This document shows, in pieces, positions 25,553 through 32,662 of a stretch of DNA of 44,202 nt (position 1 is the first letter of the stretch; each line of letters begins with the position of its first letter). The notes beneath the pieces were generated by a model, which had not been told where the DNA came from, did no database searches, and worked only from the letters and a program-made list of their open reading frames with translations. Origin of the DNA: Acidithiobacillus sp. (GTDB taxonomy: Bacteria; Pseudomonadota; Gammaproteobacteria; Acidithiobacillales; Acidithiobacillaceae); NCBI RefSeq assembly GCF_027322205.1, contig NZ_DAHVHY010000011.1:1-44202 (forward strand), written 5' to 3'. The position numbers were made by a program, and so were the translations under genes.

Positions 25553-27793
25553 CTAGTCTTTCCTGCTCCGCCGACTCCTGCGAGTTTTCGCGGCGCCACC
25601 ACCCTGCCCCTCTGGCATTACCCGCTCGAAATCCATCTTCCGCTCGTCCAAATTGACGTTCATCACCCTGATTTCGATTTCATCACCGAGCTGAAAGGTC
25701 TCCTTGCTGCGATCACCGATAATCCGGTAGTGCTGTGCATCAAAATGAAAATAGTCTTCACCGAGGGTGCTGATATGGATAAGACCCTCCACATAAATTT
25801 CCCGCAACGCCACAAAGAGACCAAATCCGGTGACGCCGGTAATGATGCCCATATAGGTCTCCCCGACTTTATCCATCATAAATTCACACTTGAGCCAATT
25901 TACCGCTTCACGACTGGCTTCATCGGCGCGACGCTCGGTCATGGAACAATGCTGGCCCAGTTCCTGCAATGCCTTTGGGGGGAACCACTTGGGCTCCGCA
26001 CCAGCAGCGTCCAGCAAGGCCTGAATACCGCGGTGCACCACGAGATCCGGATAGCGGCGGATGGGCGAGGTAAAGTGGGTATAAGCCGGGAAGGCCAGAC
26101 CGAAATGCATGCCGGTATCCACGGTATAGTACGCCTGTGAAAGACTGCGCAGAATAACAGTCTGAACCAGACTGGAATCACTGCGCTCACGGGTATCTTC
26201 GATGATTTTCGCCAGATCAGCACTGCGCGGATGGGCAGGCAAACGCACCGGCACGCCGAGTTCACCCAGGAAACGGCGCAAATCTTCGAGCTTTTCACTC
26301 GTGGGCTCTGGATGGACCCGATAAAGCATGGGCAATTCGTGAATTCTGAAGAATTGCGCTGCACAAACATTGGCCGCAAGCATGCATTCTTCGATGATCC
26401 GATGCGCGACATTGCGGGTAACCGCCACGATTTTTTCAATGCGCAACTGATCATTGTAAACAATGCGGCTTTCCTGTGAGTCAAACTCAATAGTGCCCCG
26501 CCGCTCACGGGCCTTGGCAAAGCTTTCGTAGAGGCGGTGCAGGGCCTCCAAGTGCGGGACCATGGCCGCGTCCTGCGCCCTTAAGTCCCCATCACCCGCC
26601 AATATGGCCGCCACCTCATCGTAGGTAAAACGGCGTTGAGAGCGCATGACGCCCCGGTCAAAGCGGAAGCGCCGCACCTCGCCCGTCGCATCCATCTCCA
26701 TTTCACAGAGCATGCAGAGACGATCCACGTGAGGGTTGAGGGAGCAGAGTCCGTTGGACAGTATCTCGGGCAGCATGGGAATCACCCGCCGCGGGAAATA
26801 GACAGAATTACCGCGGGTCACCGCCTCCTTGTCCAGTGCAGAGTCCGGGCGCACATAAGTGGCTACGTCAGCGATGGCGACAATCAGGCGAAAACCATTT
26901 TCGATTTCCTCGGCGTAAACCGCGTCGTCAAAGTCCTTGGCGTCGGCGCCATCAATGGTGACCAGCGGCAGGTCTCTCAGATCGCGGCGACCTTCCTTCA
27001 TCGCCTCCGGTACCATCTCCGAGAAGTGCATGATTTCGGCAAGCACTTCTCCTGGCCACTGATGGGGCAGACCATAGTTACGAACGGCAATTTCGACTTC
27101 CATACCCGGAGCCATGTGTTCACCGAGAATCTCCACGACGTGTCCTTGGGGCATATTACGACCGTCGGGGTATTGGGTAATCTCCAAGGTCACAATCTGA
27201 CCATGGACCGGTGCTAGTTCACCCCCCTCCACCACGGCGAACTCTTGGGGAATACGGCGGTCCTCCGGCACCACATAATGCACACTGCCATCGGCGAAGT
27301 AACGGCCTACAATGTGCTTGAGTGCTCGCTCCAGAATGCGCACGACTGCCCCTTCGATGCGTCCGCGCCGATCCTCTCCTACCGCCCGCCCCAGAATGGT
27401 ATCGCCGTGGAACACCTTACGCATTTCCCGCGGGGAGAGGAAGAGATCCTTTCCGCCTCCCTCGGGAATCAGGAAACCAAAGCCATCGGGATGGGCGCTC
27501 ACCGTGCCGCGCACCAGTTCCATGGCTTCTACGATGCCATAGGCACCACGCCGGTTGCGCACCAGTTGACCATCCCGCTCCATAGCCCGCAGACGACGCC
27601 TTAAGGCTTCCTGATCATCTTCGGCGACTTCCAGTTCAGCGATCATGTCTTCTAAGGTGAGTGGCTGACCGGCACCCTCTAGAAAGCTGAGAATATACTC
27701 CCGGCTGACGATCGGCCGTTCATATTTTTCTTTTTCCCGCTCAAACATAGGATCACGCTCACTAAGCGATGCAGGTTCTTGTGTTTCCGGCAT
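25553..27793 (-). CDS. rnr: Ribonuclease R
   Basis: About 746 residues with the RNase R layout: an N-terminal winged-helix region (to about 85), cold-shock domains (HPDGFGFLIPEGGGKDLFL), the RNB catalytic domain with the Asp cluster in DGADAKDFDDAVYAEE and the SPIRRYPDLVVHR motif, then an S1 domain (VGETYMGIITGVTGFGLFVAL) and a basic Lys/Arg tail. It is a processive 3'-5' exonuclease for structured RNA. The ATG at 27793 has GGAG nine bases upstream; a TTG six bases further up is less likely. E. coli rnr is followed by rlmB; here the next gene is convergent. Confidence 0.95.
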   Translation of the reverse strand: MPETQEPASLSERDPMFEREKEKYERPIVSREYILSFLEGAGQPLTLEDMIAELEVAEDDQEALRRRLRAMERDGQLVRNRRGAYGIVEAMELVRGTVSAHPDGFGFLIPEGGGKDLFLSPREMRKVFHGDTILGRAVGEDRRGRIEGAVVRILERALKHIVGRYFADGSVHYVVPEDRRIPQEFAVVEGGELAPVHGQIVTLEITQYPDGRNMPQGHVVEILGEHMAPGMEVEIAVRNYGLPHQWPGEVLAEIMHFSEMVPEAMKEGRRDLRDLPLVTIDGADAKDFDDAVYAEEIENGFRLIVAIADVATYVRPDSALDKEAVTRGNSVYFPRRVIPMLPEILSNGLCSLNPHVDRLCMLCEMEMDATGEVRRFRFDRGVMRSQRRFTYDEVAAILAGDGDLRAQDAAMVPHLEALHRLYESFAKARERRGTIEFDSQESRIVYNDQLRIEKIVAVTRNVAHRIIEECMLAANVCAAQFFRIHELPMLYRVHPEPTSEKLEDLRRFLGELGVPVRLPAHPRSADLAKIIEDTRERSDSSLVQTVILRSLSQAYYTVDTGMHFGLAFPAYTHFTSPIRRYPDLVVHRGIQALLDAAGAEPKWFPPKALQELGQHCSMTERRADEASREAVNWLKCEFMMDKVGETYMGIITGVTGFGLFVALREIYVEGLIHISTLGEDYFHFDAQHYRIIGDRSKETFQLGDEIEIRVMNVNLDERKMDFERVMPEGQGGGAAKTRRSRRSRKD

Positions 27794-27821
27794 TGACAAA
27801 TGCTCCTCAATAAATGATTAT
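27793..27821 (+). promoter_or_regulatory. Candidate sigma-70 promoter of tRNA-Leu
   Basis: A perfect TTGACA (27793-27798) and GATTAT (27816-27821, four of six) are 17 bases apart, and the tRNA begins nine bases later. The -35 box lies over the first bases of rnr on the other strand, so the two genes share a very compact divergent control region. Confidence 0.55.
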
Positions 27822-27830
27822 TCCGTCCAC

Positions 27831-27917
27831 GCCGAGGTGGCGGAATTGGTAGACGCGCTAGGTTCAGGTCCTAGTGAGCGAAAGCTTGTGCTGGTTCGAA
27901 TCCAGTCCCCGGTACCA
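27831..27917 (+). tRNA. tRNA-Leu (anticodon CAG)
   Basis: An 87-nt class II tRNA with encoded CCA. The D-arm is typical of tRNA-Leu (GGCGGAATTGGTAGACGC), the anticodon stem is CTAGG/CCTAG around TTCAGGT with anticodon CAG, the variable arm is GAGCGAAAGCTT, and the T loop is TTCGAAT. The acceptor GCCGAGG pairs with CCCCGGT except for an A5-C68 mismatch, with a G-U at the end pair. It reads CUG. Confidence 0.95.
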
Positions 27918-27924
27918 CAAACAG

Positions 27925-27965
27925 AGCAAGCAAGGAATCTACCAGATTTCTTGCTTGCTTTTTTT
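27925..27965 (+). terminator. Rho-independent terminator after tRNA-Leu
   Basis: A 16-base stem beginning AGCAAGCAAG and pairing with CTTGCTTGCT, with one G-T pair and a three-base loop, is followed by a run of T. It starts eight bases after the tRNA. The 157 bases after it, up to the next gene end at 28123, hold no gene or signal I can support. Confidence 0.92.
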
Positions 27966-28122
27966 ATACCCATGCAGCGTCCCTCAACGCTGTTGCCGCA
28001 TTGTTTAATCATGTGTTGCAATCCAAAGTACCCTCCAAAAGCAGCCGCCGGGCACCAACCCGCATATTGGGCGTATCTTGCGGGATGATCCTTTACTTGT
28101 CCAACAAGGGCAGGTCTCAGCC

Positions 28123-28419
28123 CTATTTGATATGATCCTGGAGATTCGCGGCCCCATCCTGTTCTATGCGGTAAACCCATGCCAAAATCTCCGCAACCGC
28201 CTGATAGAGTTGTGGCGGAATCTGCTGATCGAGATCAATCTGCATTAACAGGCTGACTAGCTCCTTTGACTCATGCACGAAAACCCCTGCTTCACGGGCT
28301 TTCGCAATGATTTGCTCAGCAACCAGCCCCCGCCCCTTCGCGACCACCATAGGGGCCGAATCCTTGCCAGGATAGCGCAAGGCCACGGCATTGCGTGAGT
28401 TTTCCGGTTTATCCCCCAT
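28123..28419 (-). CDS. FlhB C-terminal-domain-like protein (EscU/YscU/HrcU switch family)
   Basis: A 98-residue protein matching only the cytoplasmic C-terminal domain of FlhB: NAVALRYPGKDSAPMVVAKG, followed by REAGVFVHESKELVSLLMQI and IPPQLYQAVAEILAWVYRIE. FlhB has NPTH-x-AVALRY with self-cleavage at Asn-Pro; here the equivalent is ENSRNAVALRY, so the autocleavage motif is missing. Similar small proteins are known beside FliK-like genes in several bacteria and can partly replace the FlhB domain in substrate switching. It overlaps the FliK-like gene by 11 bases and is separate from the true flhB at 44154. Confidence 0.85.
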   Translation of the reverse strand: MGDKPENSRNAVALRYPGKDSAPMVVAKGRGLVAEQIIAKAREAGVFVHESKELVSLLMQIDLDQQIPPQLYQAVAEILAWVYRIEQDGAANLQDHIK

Positions 28420-29488
28420 CGCCTGTATGGATCTTGTGCTGCGTTACGCGCAAACCCAGTGCCTGCAAAGCCGCCTCCAAATCCCCCCAGCGACTTCTTA
28501 GGGCGTCCGCCCGATCCGCCATGATAGCCAAACTCAGTGTATTGCGATGCAAGCGCAGCTTCGCCTGAATACTCCCCAAATGAGGCAGATGCAATGTCAA
28601 TGTGCTGTCCCAATGCTGGGTGGCCTCCCGATCCGCAGTCGCTGCCTGTCCATGATCGCCCGTATGCTCATCGCGTCGACTGATCATCCATTGCACGAAC
28701 TGCCCCGGCCATACTGGGCCGATCCAGTTGATTTGCTGCTGGTTCAGCACCTGAATCTGCTGGCCCACAAGGCCGGTGAGAGCTCCGGGCAACGCGGCAG
28801 ACGTAAAACTGACCGGCGGTCTTCCGAGGTTTGCAATCTGCGCGTATGTCATCGCCCCTGCGACACGACCTGGCAAGACCGGCCCCGAGGCTTGACTGAC
28901 CGACAGAGCAGAGATTACCCTCCGAGCGCCCTGACTCACGGGTGTCGGCACCGGGGATAACGGCCCATTTTGTGGCTCTGCGCGCAGATTTTGCAGCGGC
29001 AGTTGACCCTGCACCCAAGCTGCCAGGTGACTTTCATAAAAGAGTCCGCTCTGATTTATGGACTGTTGCAGCATTTGCGCCAGCGACGCACTTTCTATGG
29101 GAGGTTGGGGCAGCAGGGGCTGGATTCCGCGGAGCGCGCTGCCACCCTCTGCTGGAGGCCAATCGAGAAGAGATTGCACAGTATTCGACAAACCTACACG
29201 GTCTGGTAACCGCACTGCTGCCGAAGTCGCAAGCAGAAAGGTGGGGCGGGCGCCACCACCCAAGTAGAGCAACTGCAAGCGCTCTCCCGTTGCCCACTGG
29301 CCGGGCAAGTGAAAAGCCAGCGTTTTACCTGCGACCTCTATGAGCGTCTGCATCTGAGAGCTTCGCAAAACCCGCCCCTCCAGGGTGGTGCCAGGTGTTA
29401 TACTTTTCGCCAGTGCCGTAGCCACATGGGAATTAAGTACCGCATCAACAATGCGCATGGGCACCAAGGCATTAGCGGAGGGTGTCAT
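28409..29488 (-). CDS. FliK-like flagellar hook-length control family protein
   Basis: A 359-residue protein, low in conserved features until the last 100 residues, which match the Flg_hook/FliK C-terminal domain (LTLHLPHLGSIQAKLRLHRN then LSLAIMADRADALRSRWGDL and LQALGLRV). The N-terminal part is rich in Gln, Pro, Ala and Leu, like FliK length-measuring regions. It starts at an ATG overlapping the previous stop (TGATG) and overlaps the FlhB-C-like gene. It may be the only FliK or a second paralogue; the main hook operon is outside the window, so I leave the symbol empty. Confidence 0.78.
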   Translation of the reverse strand: MTPSANALVPMRIVDAVLNSHVATALAKSITPGTTLEGRVLRSSQMQTLIEVAGKTLAFHLPGQWATGERLQLLYLGGGARPTFLLATSAAVRLPDRVGLSNTVQSLLDWPPAEGGSALRGIQPLLPQPPIESASLAQMLQQSINQSGLFYESHLAAWVQGQLPLQNLRAEPQNGPLSPVPTPVSQGARRVISALSVSQASGPVLPGRVAGAMTYAQIANLGRPPVSFTSAALPGALTGLVGQQIQVLNQQQINWIGPVWPGQFVQWMISRRDEHTGDHGQAATADREATQHWDSTLTLHLPHLGSIQAKLRLHRNTLSLAIMADRADALRSRWGDLEAALQALGLRVTQHKIHTGDGG

Positions 29489-29862
29489 CAGGGTGATGGC
29501 CGACTTTTAAGGCGGATCAGGAGCTCTGCCTCTTCCTCCCCGATCTGGCAGGTGCTGGCAATGTAGTGCGCGTTGCGCCCGGAATCGGCCAGCATATGGG
29601 CGCGCTGATAGCGGTTTACCTCGTCACCCTCCTCCGGCAAGGACCAAGCATCAATTGCTCTGTCAGGCGCGTTGCGCGCGCGCTGGGGTGCTTCAGCTTC
29701 TTTTTGCGACTGACCGCCAATGATACGCTGCACCGCCTCCTCCAACGCGCGCGTGCGTTCTTGAGAAATTTGCAAAGCAGCCAACAGGTGACGCTGCAAA
29801 CGCCACAGCATCGCTTGAGCAGCAATGATAATCAACGCGATAACCAGCAAAATAAACCACAT
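29488..29862 (-). CDS. DUF2802 family single-pass membrane protein
   Basis: About 124 residues: an N-terminal membrane helix (WFILLVIALIIIAAQAML), a coiled-coil stretch around residues 25-45, a charged linker, and a C-terminal DUF2802-like segment (RAHMLADSGRNAHYIASTCQ ending EEAELLIRLK) that resembles a small helix-turn-helix. The family lies in flagellar/chemotaxis clusters of Pseudomonas-type bacteria near an FlhB-like gene, as here. Function is unknown. The ATG at 29862 with AAGGA nine bases upstream is preferred over a longer frame with no signal. Confidence 0.75.
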   Translation of the reverse strand: MWFILLVIALIIIAAQAMLWRLQRHLLAALQISQERTRALEEAVQRIIGGQSQKEAEAPQRARNAPDRAIDAWSLPEEGDEVNRYQRAHMLADSGRNAHYIASTCQIGEEEAELLIRLKSRPSP

Positions 29863-29881
29863 CAGCTTGCATCCTTTGTGA

Positions 29882-30673
29882 TCATGTTTCCCACCAGCGC
29901 TTGATCCTGCCTTTCCAGGACGCGGGTTCTGCCTTGGCAGAACTGCGTAACCCAATGTTCAACAAACGTAAGATTTCCCGGTCACGGGTCTGCACATATT
30001 GCGCGACTTTCCCCTGATCTGCAGCGGGTGGATCCTGAAACGCAACTCCCAGAATAACACCAGAGACATCCGTCGCATAAGTATCCACAAAACGTACGAT
30101 GGCTGGCATATGCAGTGGCGCACTGTCACGAATACCGAAAATGATTTGCGGTATCTGTTCCCCCGGCAAAAAAGGGAAATCTTTTGGACGACGGCTAAGA
30201 ATGCGCAAGCCACCTGCACTGATGTCCTGCATCCGTCCTGTAATCATCTGCGCGCCCTGCCGATACACCTCTACCTGATCCGGATCCTGCACGGTCGGCG
30301 GGACCCGGTATAACTGCCGACGCTGCAGTTGATAAAGGGCATCTGGGTGGCGGATCACGACCACCTCTTTTTCCATCCGAACTATGCTGCTACGGAATCC
30401 GCTAAGCAGACCATCAAGACGGGCAATAATCGTAACAAACGATTCCGGGCGCATGTTCTGCGGAAAATTGAGCGGGACATCCACCCAGAGAAACTTCTCC
30501 TGCATATCGAGCAGTAGCGTATTGAAACTCTCGGTGTGATCGTCCAGCCACAAGGTACAAAAAGTATGATCCCGAATGAGGCTACTCAGGATGTTAGTCG
30601 CATGCAACCAAGAACTGACCCGATAGCGTTCAGCAAAGAGGTGCTGGCGGGCCTCATGAATCTGTTCCGTCAT
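29882..30673 (-). CDS. YcgR-like flagellar brake protein, PilZ domain
   Basis: About 263 residues with two domains: an N-terminal YcgR-type domain (residues about 15-120) and a C-terminal PilZ domain. The cyclic di-GMP binding residues are present: the RxxxR motif in QRRQLYRVPP and DxSxxG in QDISAGGLRIL. Proteins of this class bind the flagellar motor or stator when cyclic di-GMP is high and slow rotation. It heads a minus-strand group with DUF2802, FliK-like and FlhB-C-like genes. The ATG at 30673 has an AGGA 11 bases upstream; the upstream part of the open frame has no start signal. Confidence 0.85.
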   Translation of the reverse strand: MTEQIHEARQHLFAERYRVSSWLHATNILSSLIRDHTFCTLWLDDHTESFNTLLLDMQEKFLWVDVPLNFPQNMRPESFVTIIARLDGLLSGFRSSIVRMEKEVVVIRHPDALYQLQRRQLYRVPPTVQDPDQVEVYRQGAQMITGRMQDISAGGLRILSRRPKDFPFLPGEQIPQIIFGIRDSAPLHMPAIVRFVDTYATDVSGVILGVAFQDPPAADQGKVAQYVQTRDREILRLLNIGLRSSAKAEPASWKGRIKRWWET

Positions 30674-30752
30674 CGTTATTGTTTTCCTCTCTGTCTCCCG
30701 GCCGGGATTCCAACCGGCCCTGCCTGTCACACCAGACCCCTGCTTTTCTATC

Positions 30753-30781
30753 ATCTTAGCAGCACTCGGTCGACCTGTCCC
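30753..30781 (-). promoter_or_regulatory. Candidate sigma-70 promoter of the ycgR-like group
   Basis: On the minus strand GGGACA (30776-30781) and TAAGAT (30753-30758) are 17 bases apart, about 80 bases before the ATG. Both match four of six bases at best, so this is tentative. I found no sigma-54 or sigma-28 site in the 191-base divergent gap. Confidence 0.3.
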
Positions 30782-30864
30782 GTCAGTCTGGCAATCTTGC
30801 CGATCTCGTCTAATCTCCACCAGACTGGGGTAGAACATCAGTGAGACAGACGGGGGGAGAGTGT

Positions 30865-31404
30865 ATGGATTTTTTAGACATCGTGAACAAAGATCAGAAC
30901 CTGGCGATTTTTGTGCAGATGGCAGGGCTGAAAGAGACAGATGTGCATCTCATTCAGTCTGCTGCACCCCAGGCACTGGCGCTGCTGCCGGAAGTCGTTG
31001 CCCTCTTCCTGCAGCACCTGAAGACTGTCCCCGAAGTAGAGCAGAGGCTCGCTGCTGCACATCAGGATTTTCCGCGACATCTGACGCATTGGTTAGGCAA
31101 CCTGTTCACGGGTCCCCACGATCAGCAGTTCCTGGAAGCCCAGCATCAGGAGGGCAGCAACAATGTGCAGAAACGCATTCCACCGCTCTATACCGCTTTT
31201 GCCATGAGCTTTTTGCGAGCCGCTTTACCGCAATTATTAGGTACCCACGGCGTTTCTCAACAATACAGCGAAGGCGCTTTAACAGCGGCCATCCTGCGCA
31301 TGCTGGATCTCTGTCAGTATCTCACGGACCGCGCTTATACGGCACGCCTGCTGGAAGTAACCGGCATCTCAAAAACCTTGTTAGATCGCCTCATGACGGT
31401 ATGA
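30865..31404 (+). CDS. Globin-fold (protoglobin/globin-sensor-like) protein, probably without heme
   Basis: About 179 residues, all helical. It aligns by eye with the globin domain of globin-coupled sensors such as E. coli DosC: VVALFLQHLKTVPEVEQRL matches the distal helix, and AQHQEGSNNVQKRIPPLY matches the proximal helix, giving the same spacing from the first His to the Pro. At the proximal heme-His position this protein has Asn100, and at the distal Tyr position Leu49. It has no output domain. It ends one base before the EAL-HDOD gene, so the two are surely co-translated. The ATG is preceded by a GGGGGGAGAG site. Fold assignment is moderate; loss of heme is inference. Confidence 0.6.
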   Translation: MDFLDIVNKDQNLAIFVQMAGLKETDVHLIQSAAPQALALLPEVVALFLQHLKTVPEVEQRLAAAHQDFPRHLTHWLGNLFTGPHDQQFLEAQHQEGSNNVQKRIPPLYTAFAMSFLRAALPQLLGTHGVSQQYSEGALTAAILRMLDLCQYLTDRAYTARLLEVTGISKTLLDRLMTV

Positions 31405-31405
31405 A

Positions 31406-32662
31406 ATGAACTCGGAATTTGCGAACACGCCCACGCTCGATGCTACCCAAGAACTCGTTGCCCGCCAAGCCATTCTGGGTCACCATGGCGAGGTGATAGG
31501 CTATGAACTGTTTGCGCGAGAAGAAGCCAGCGGACCACTGGAAGATCCGTTCCTTTGCTCGGCCCGAGTACTGATAAAAACATTCAGCGTATTCAATATC
31601 GAACAGTTACTCGGTGGAAAACCAGCTTTTATTAATTTTACCAATAGCAATTTTGATGAAAAAAGCTTAGAACTTTTTCCAGCCACACAAGTGATTCCGG
31701 AATTTACCATTACCGAAGCGCCAACACGTGAGTTTATTGATAATATTATAAATTTACGCAAATGCGGCTTTCGCCTCGCTTTGGACCGTTTTGAAGCGGC
31801 GCCATGGCAGGTCGGTTTACTCAAGGTCGTGGATTTCGTCAAAATAGATACCTATCTCAATGAACCCAGCGAATGGGAGGCGTGGATAAAACTAGTTCGC
31901 AAAGCTGATCTTGCAAATACTCCAGCCATTATCGCTACTCGGGTTGAGACCCAAAACATGGCGCGACACTGCTTTGAGGCGGGGGTAGATTATAGCCAGG
32001 GTTACTATTTCATGCGTCCGGAAATCATCACTGGGAGAAGTCTTGCTGCCAATCAGCGCACCATCTTCAATCTGTTAAACCTGCTTGCCGAAGAAAATCC
32101 AGTCGGTGATATCGAAGAAACTTTTCGCCGCGATCCTGGCTTATCTTTTCAGTTACTCCGCTATCTGAATTCTGCAGGACTGACCCGTGGCCAGGAAATT
32201 GACAGTATTCGCCGGGCGCTCATTTTACTGGGCAGACACCCCTTGCAACGCTGGTTAACGCTGTTGCTTTTTGCCAGCCAAGGTGCGCGTAAAACGCCGT
32301 TGCTGACGATGGCCGCGACTCGCGCACGCCTTGCTGAGCTGCTACGTGAGCGTTCTCCTAAACTGGATGCGCAACCACTGGCACTGCATCGCTCATTTTT
32401 AGCGGGTATGCTCTCCCTGCTGGATGTCTGCCTCAATCAACCACTGCCTGAACTGCTGGATGAGTTGCGACTATCACGGGAAATGCATGCCGCCATACTG
32501 CGGCATGAGGGGGAAGATGGCATGCTGCTCCTTATCGTCGAGGCGGCCGAAAGTGGCAATATCGAGGTCGTGCGGAATGTTGGTCAAGCGCTGGGCTTAT
32601 CGGTAGCAGACATCACCAACATGTCGCTGGAGTCCATGGCCTGGGCAGCGACTTTAAAATAA
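31406..32662 (+). CDS. EAL-HDOD signalling protein with degenerate EAL domain
   Basis: A 418-residue protein. Residues about 15-205 are an EAL domain: ELF at 34-36 in place of EAL, Asn77, Glu104, Lys146 in FVKID and Glu181 in RVET are kept, but the DDFG loop that holds metal-binding Asp is DRFE (127-130) and loop 6 is lost. Residues about 215-400 are an HDOD domain (FRRDPGLSFQLLRYLNSAG, then IRRALILLGRHPLQRW). Such CdgJ/YuxH-type proteins usually do not degrade cyclic di-GMP and act as regulators of motility. It is coupled to the globin-like gene. Its last nine bases overlap the convergent motB end. Confidence 0.85.
   Translation: MNSEFANTPTLDATQELVARQAILGHHGEVIGYELFAREEASGPLEDPFLCSARVLIKTFSVFNIEQLLGGKPAFINFTNSNFDEKSLELFPATQVIPEFTITEAPTREFIDNIINLRKCGFRLALDRFEAAPWQVGLLKVVDFVKIDTYLNEPSEWEAWIKLVRKADLANTPAIIATRVETQNMARHCFEAGVDYSQGYYFMRPEIITGRSLAANQRTIFNLLNLLAEENPVGDIEETFRRDPGLSFQLLRYLNSAGLTRGQEIDSIRRALILLGRHPLQRWLTLLLFASQGARKTPLLTMAATRARLAELLRERSPKLDAQPLALHRSFLAGMLSLLDVCLNQPLPELLDELRLSREMHAAILRHEGEDGMLLLIVEAAESGNIEVVRNVGQALGLSVADITNMSLESMAWAATLK

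Noticed and set aside
27837-28088. 83-residue open frame on the plus strand
   Set aside because: It begins inside tRNA-Leu and runs through its terminator.
30780-30810. TGGCAATCTTGCC in the ycgR/globin gap as a sigma-54 promoter
   Set aside because: The GG-to-GC distance is three bases too short for RpoN.
30861-31409. 182-residue frame overlapping the globin-like gene in another frame
   Set aside because: It is Cys/Ser/Arg rich, begins upstream of no separate SD, and the other frame gives a sensible helical protein coupled to the next gene.
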